Positions 62,790 through 64,000 of a stretch of DNA of 64,000 bases are shown piece after piece; within the stretch, counting starts at the first letter, position 1; each line of letters opens with the position of its first letter. The DNA is taken from the NCBI GenBank assembly GCA_023212725.1, contig JALBYF010000078.1:1-64000 (forward strand). The letters run 5' to 3'. The notes under the pieces were generated by a model. It was not told the origin of the DNA and made no database searches. It saw only the letters and a program-made list of their open reading frames with translations. This DNA comes from Tranzscheliella williamsii (lineage: Eukaryota; Basidiomycota; Ustilaginomycetes; Ustilaginales; Ustilaginaceae). A program made the position numbers and the translations under genes.

Positions 62790-63710
62790 AAAGGCGGAAA
62801 AACAAGAGCACTGCATTCTTCGCACAGCATCGGCTGCATTGCCTCCATTCGCGAGCAATGTCAGAAGAGAATCAAATCGTCCTCATTTCCTGTTCAGAGA
62901 TCATGCTTGTCAAGCTGTCAATGGCCTGTAGCTACACATTGTCGCCTGTTTGCATGCTCTATCTTCCTCAAGAATGAAGCGCATTGTGGAAGCTCCCGCA
63001 GACATGACCTCTTTGGAAACTACAGACTATGTGTCAGCGGTCACATGCCTGATCCCAAGCTTAAGTTGATATGGTTGTGATATCGGCTGAGTGATTGTGA
63101 TTTGACTGCTGCAGTTGATTGACTCAAGGGTGGTGATTGGATCTGGACCCAAACAATGTGACTCTGAGATCAACTGACCACCTTGGATGCTCCATCCAGA
63201 GGCAGGGAGGCATGTTCAAGACTGTATTGATTACAAGAGTGAGAGAACATCCTTAACATTCTTGTAAGGGTGACACCATTGGTGATGGTGTACTAAGGGG
63301 TTGGTGTCATAGGACATGCTGGTGACCCCGGTGGTGGAGCTCAAAGAACAGGGTCATACATGTAGCAGGGTGACAGAGCTGACAGAAACCATGGAGAGGG
63401 CGGTGTAACGGGCATGCCGTCCGTGCCAGAGTTGTCGCTTGAGATGAGCCTTGTTGGCACGTCGCTCAAGTGCTCAGCCAGGAAGTGTCCTGACAACTCT
63501 GGAATGGACCCTGCTTGGGCGCTCCGTTCAGAGGTCCGGCAGTGACCACACGTCTGATGGTGAGGAGGGGAAACTGGCGTCATTGGCAAGAGTGCCCTCA
63601 ATGCCAACGACAACCAGGGAATGTAAAGACTGAGCACACACTTCAGAGTGTGGCAAGGATTGTGCTTGTGCATGCTAACGTGTACTGTCGACTGACTAGA
63701 CTACAGGGTA
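62790..63710. other. Gene-free right flank of RNA1, rich in inverted repeats
   Basis: No credible ORF. The first part is the RNA1 3' flank. From about 63050 the character changes, with many short stems. Examples are ACACCAT/ATGGTGT at 63273-63291 nested in TGACACC/GGTGTCA (63271-63309), and the 11-bp pair at 63426-63502. GAGTGATTGTGATTTGACT lies at 63089-63107. Confidence 0.5.
63426..63502. repeat. 11-bp perfect inverted repeat with a nested stem
   Basis: CCAGAGTTGTC (63426-63436) is matched exactly by GACAACTCTGG (63492-63502). Inside it, CTTGAG near 63439 pairs with CTCAAG near 63466, so the sequence can fold as a nested cruciform. Confidence 0.75.
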
Positions 63711-63999
63711 TGTATTGACTAGACTCAATGAGGAGAAGCCTCATCGAGTGTGAGCGTAGCACTCCCTTATAGGGCTGGGAGTGCTCAGCCTCCTGTGGTG
63801 GGCGTCTTCCGGCAACCCTCATGAAGCGCCGCTTCATAAGGCCCTGTCTTTGCAGGTCACTGGAGAGGATGCATCCAGGCCCAGCTCCTAAGCGACCACT
63901 GTAAGCTGCGTCGCTTGGAAGAGCCATCTTCTGGTGGTTGCTCAAGCAACCACCTAATGTCGCACGGCAGGCGTCTCCTGAGACGCCAGCCCTGTAACA
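63711..63999 (-). mobile_element. Candidate retrotransposon LTR (TGT...ACA ends, hairpin-rich)
   Basis: The segment begins TGTATTGACT and ends CCTGTAACA, giving TGT/ACA termini as in many LTRs. Read on the minus strand it starts TGTTACAGGG and contains CCCTATAAGGG, a TATA-like motif about 60 bp from its end, where an LTR promoter would sit. It lies outside any gene, and seven strong hairpins fall wholly inside it. No reverse transcriptase, primer-binding site or confirmed target-site duplication is visible, since only one base follows it in the window. It could instead be a MITE, a solo LTR or another structured non-coding element. Confidence 0.35.
63723..63987. repeat. Row of seven consecutive perfect or near-perfect hairpins
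   Basis: Stems in order: ACTCAATGAGG/CCTCATCGAGT (63723-63749, one mismatch); AGCACTCCC/GGGAGTGCT (63758-63785); ATGAAGCG/CGCTTCAT (63821-63837, one-base centre); GGATGCATCC palindrome (63867-63876); AAGCGAC/GTCGCTT (63890-63916); GGTGGTTGCT/AGCAACCACC (63933-63954, two-base loop); GGCGTCTC/GAGACGCC (63970-63987, two-base loop). The stems differ in sequence, so this is not a tandem repeat. Confidence 0.8.
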
Positions 64000-64000
64000 G

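Overview
This window looks like nuclear DNA of a smut fungus or close relative (Basidiomycota, probably Ustilaginomycotina). The evidence is a gene-dense, fairly GC-rich layout of fungal housekeeping genes. Most are single-exon; where introns occur they are few and short (65-279 nt, GT..AG). There is also a division-1 chitin synthase, a secreted histidine acid phosphatase and a fungal-length EF-2. I could not run a similarity search, so the species is not fixed.

Layout, left to right. A NatB catalytic subunit (NAT3/Naa20) is cut by the left edge. A 1573-aa Ser-rich protein of unknown function follows, then a 2.9-kb gene-free stretch. RPB2 and CWC25 are divergent. A BTB/POZ protein converges on a 1200-aa Ser-rich orphan. 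After a 2.3-kb gap come TSR3 and the divergent isocitrate lyase gene ICL1. A spliced metallo-beta-lactamase-fold hydrolase is divergent from a Sel1-repeat, probably mitochondrial, protein. Spliced IPI1 is divergent from spliced SDHAF1/SDH6. PRT1 (eIF3b) is divergent from SPB1. TMEM115-like is divergent from the histidine acid phosphatase. A four-exon short-chain dehydrogenase follows, then a 2.1-kb gap. RPB6 and a chitin synthase are divergent, both spliced. NAN1/UTP17 follows. EF-2 (8-nt first coding exon) is divergent from a four-exon RanGAP (RNA1). The last 1.2 kb has no gene, and its end holds a dense row of perfect hairpins that may be a retrotransposon LTR.

Functionally the region is rich in growth machinery: RNA polymerase subunits (RPB2, RPB6), splicing (CWC25), ribosome assembly (TSR3, IPI1, SPB1, NAN1), translation (PRT1, EF-2) and Ran transport (RNA1). 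The remainder covers carbon (ICL1), phosphate (acid phosphatase), respiration (SDHAF1) and wall synthesis (chitin synthase). Several pairs are divergent and share one intergenic promoter region. I saw no tRNA, rRNA or CRISPR-like feature and no intact transposase or reverse transcriptase. I did not find an obviously new multi-gene system. The best leads are the hairpin-rich right end, the stop-at-splice-site introns of RNA1, the SDR lacking its catalytic Tyr, and the two large orphan proteins.
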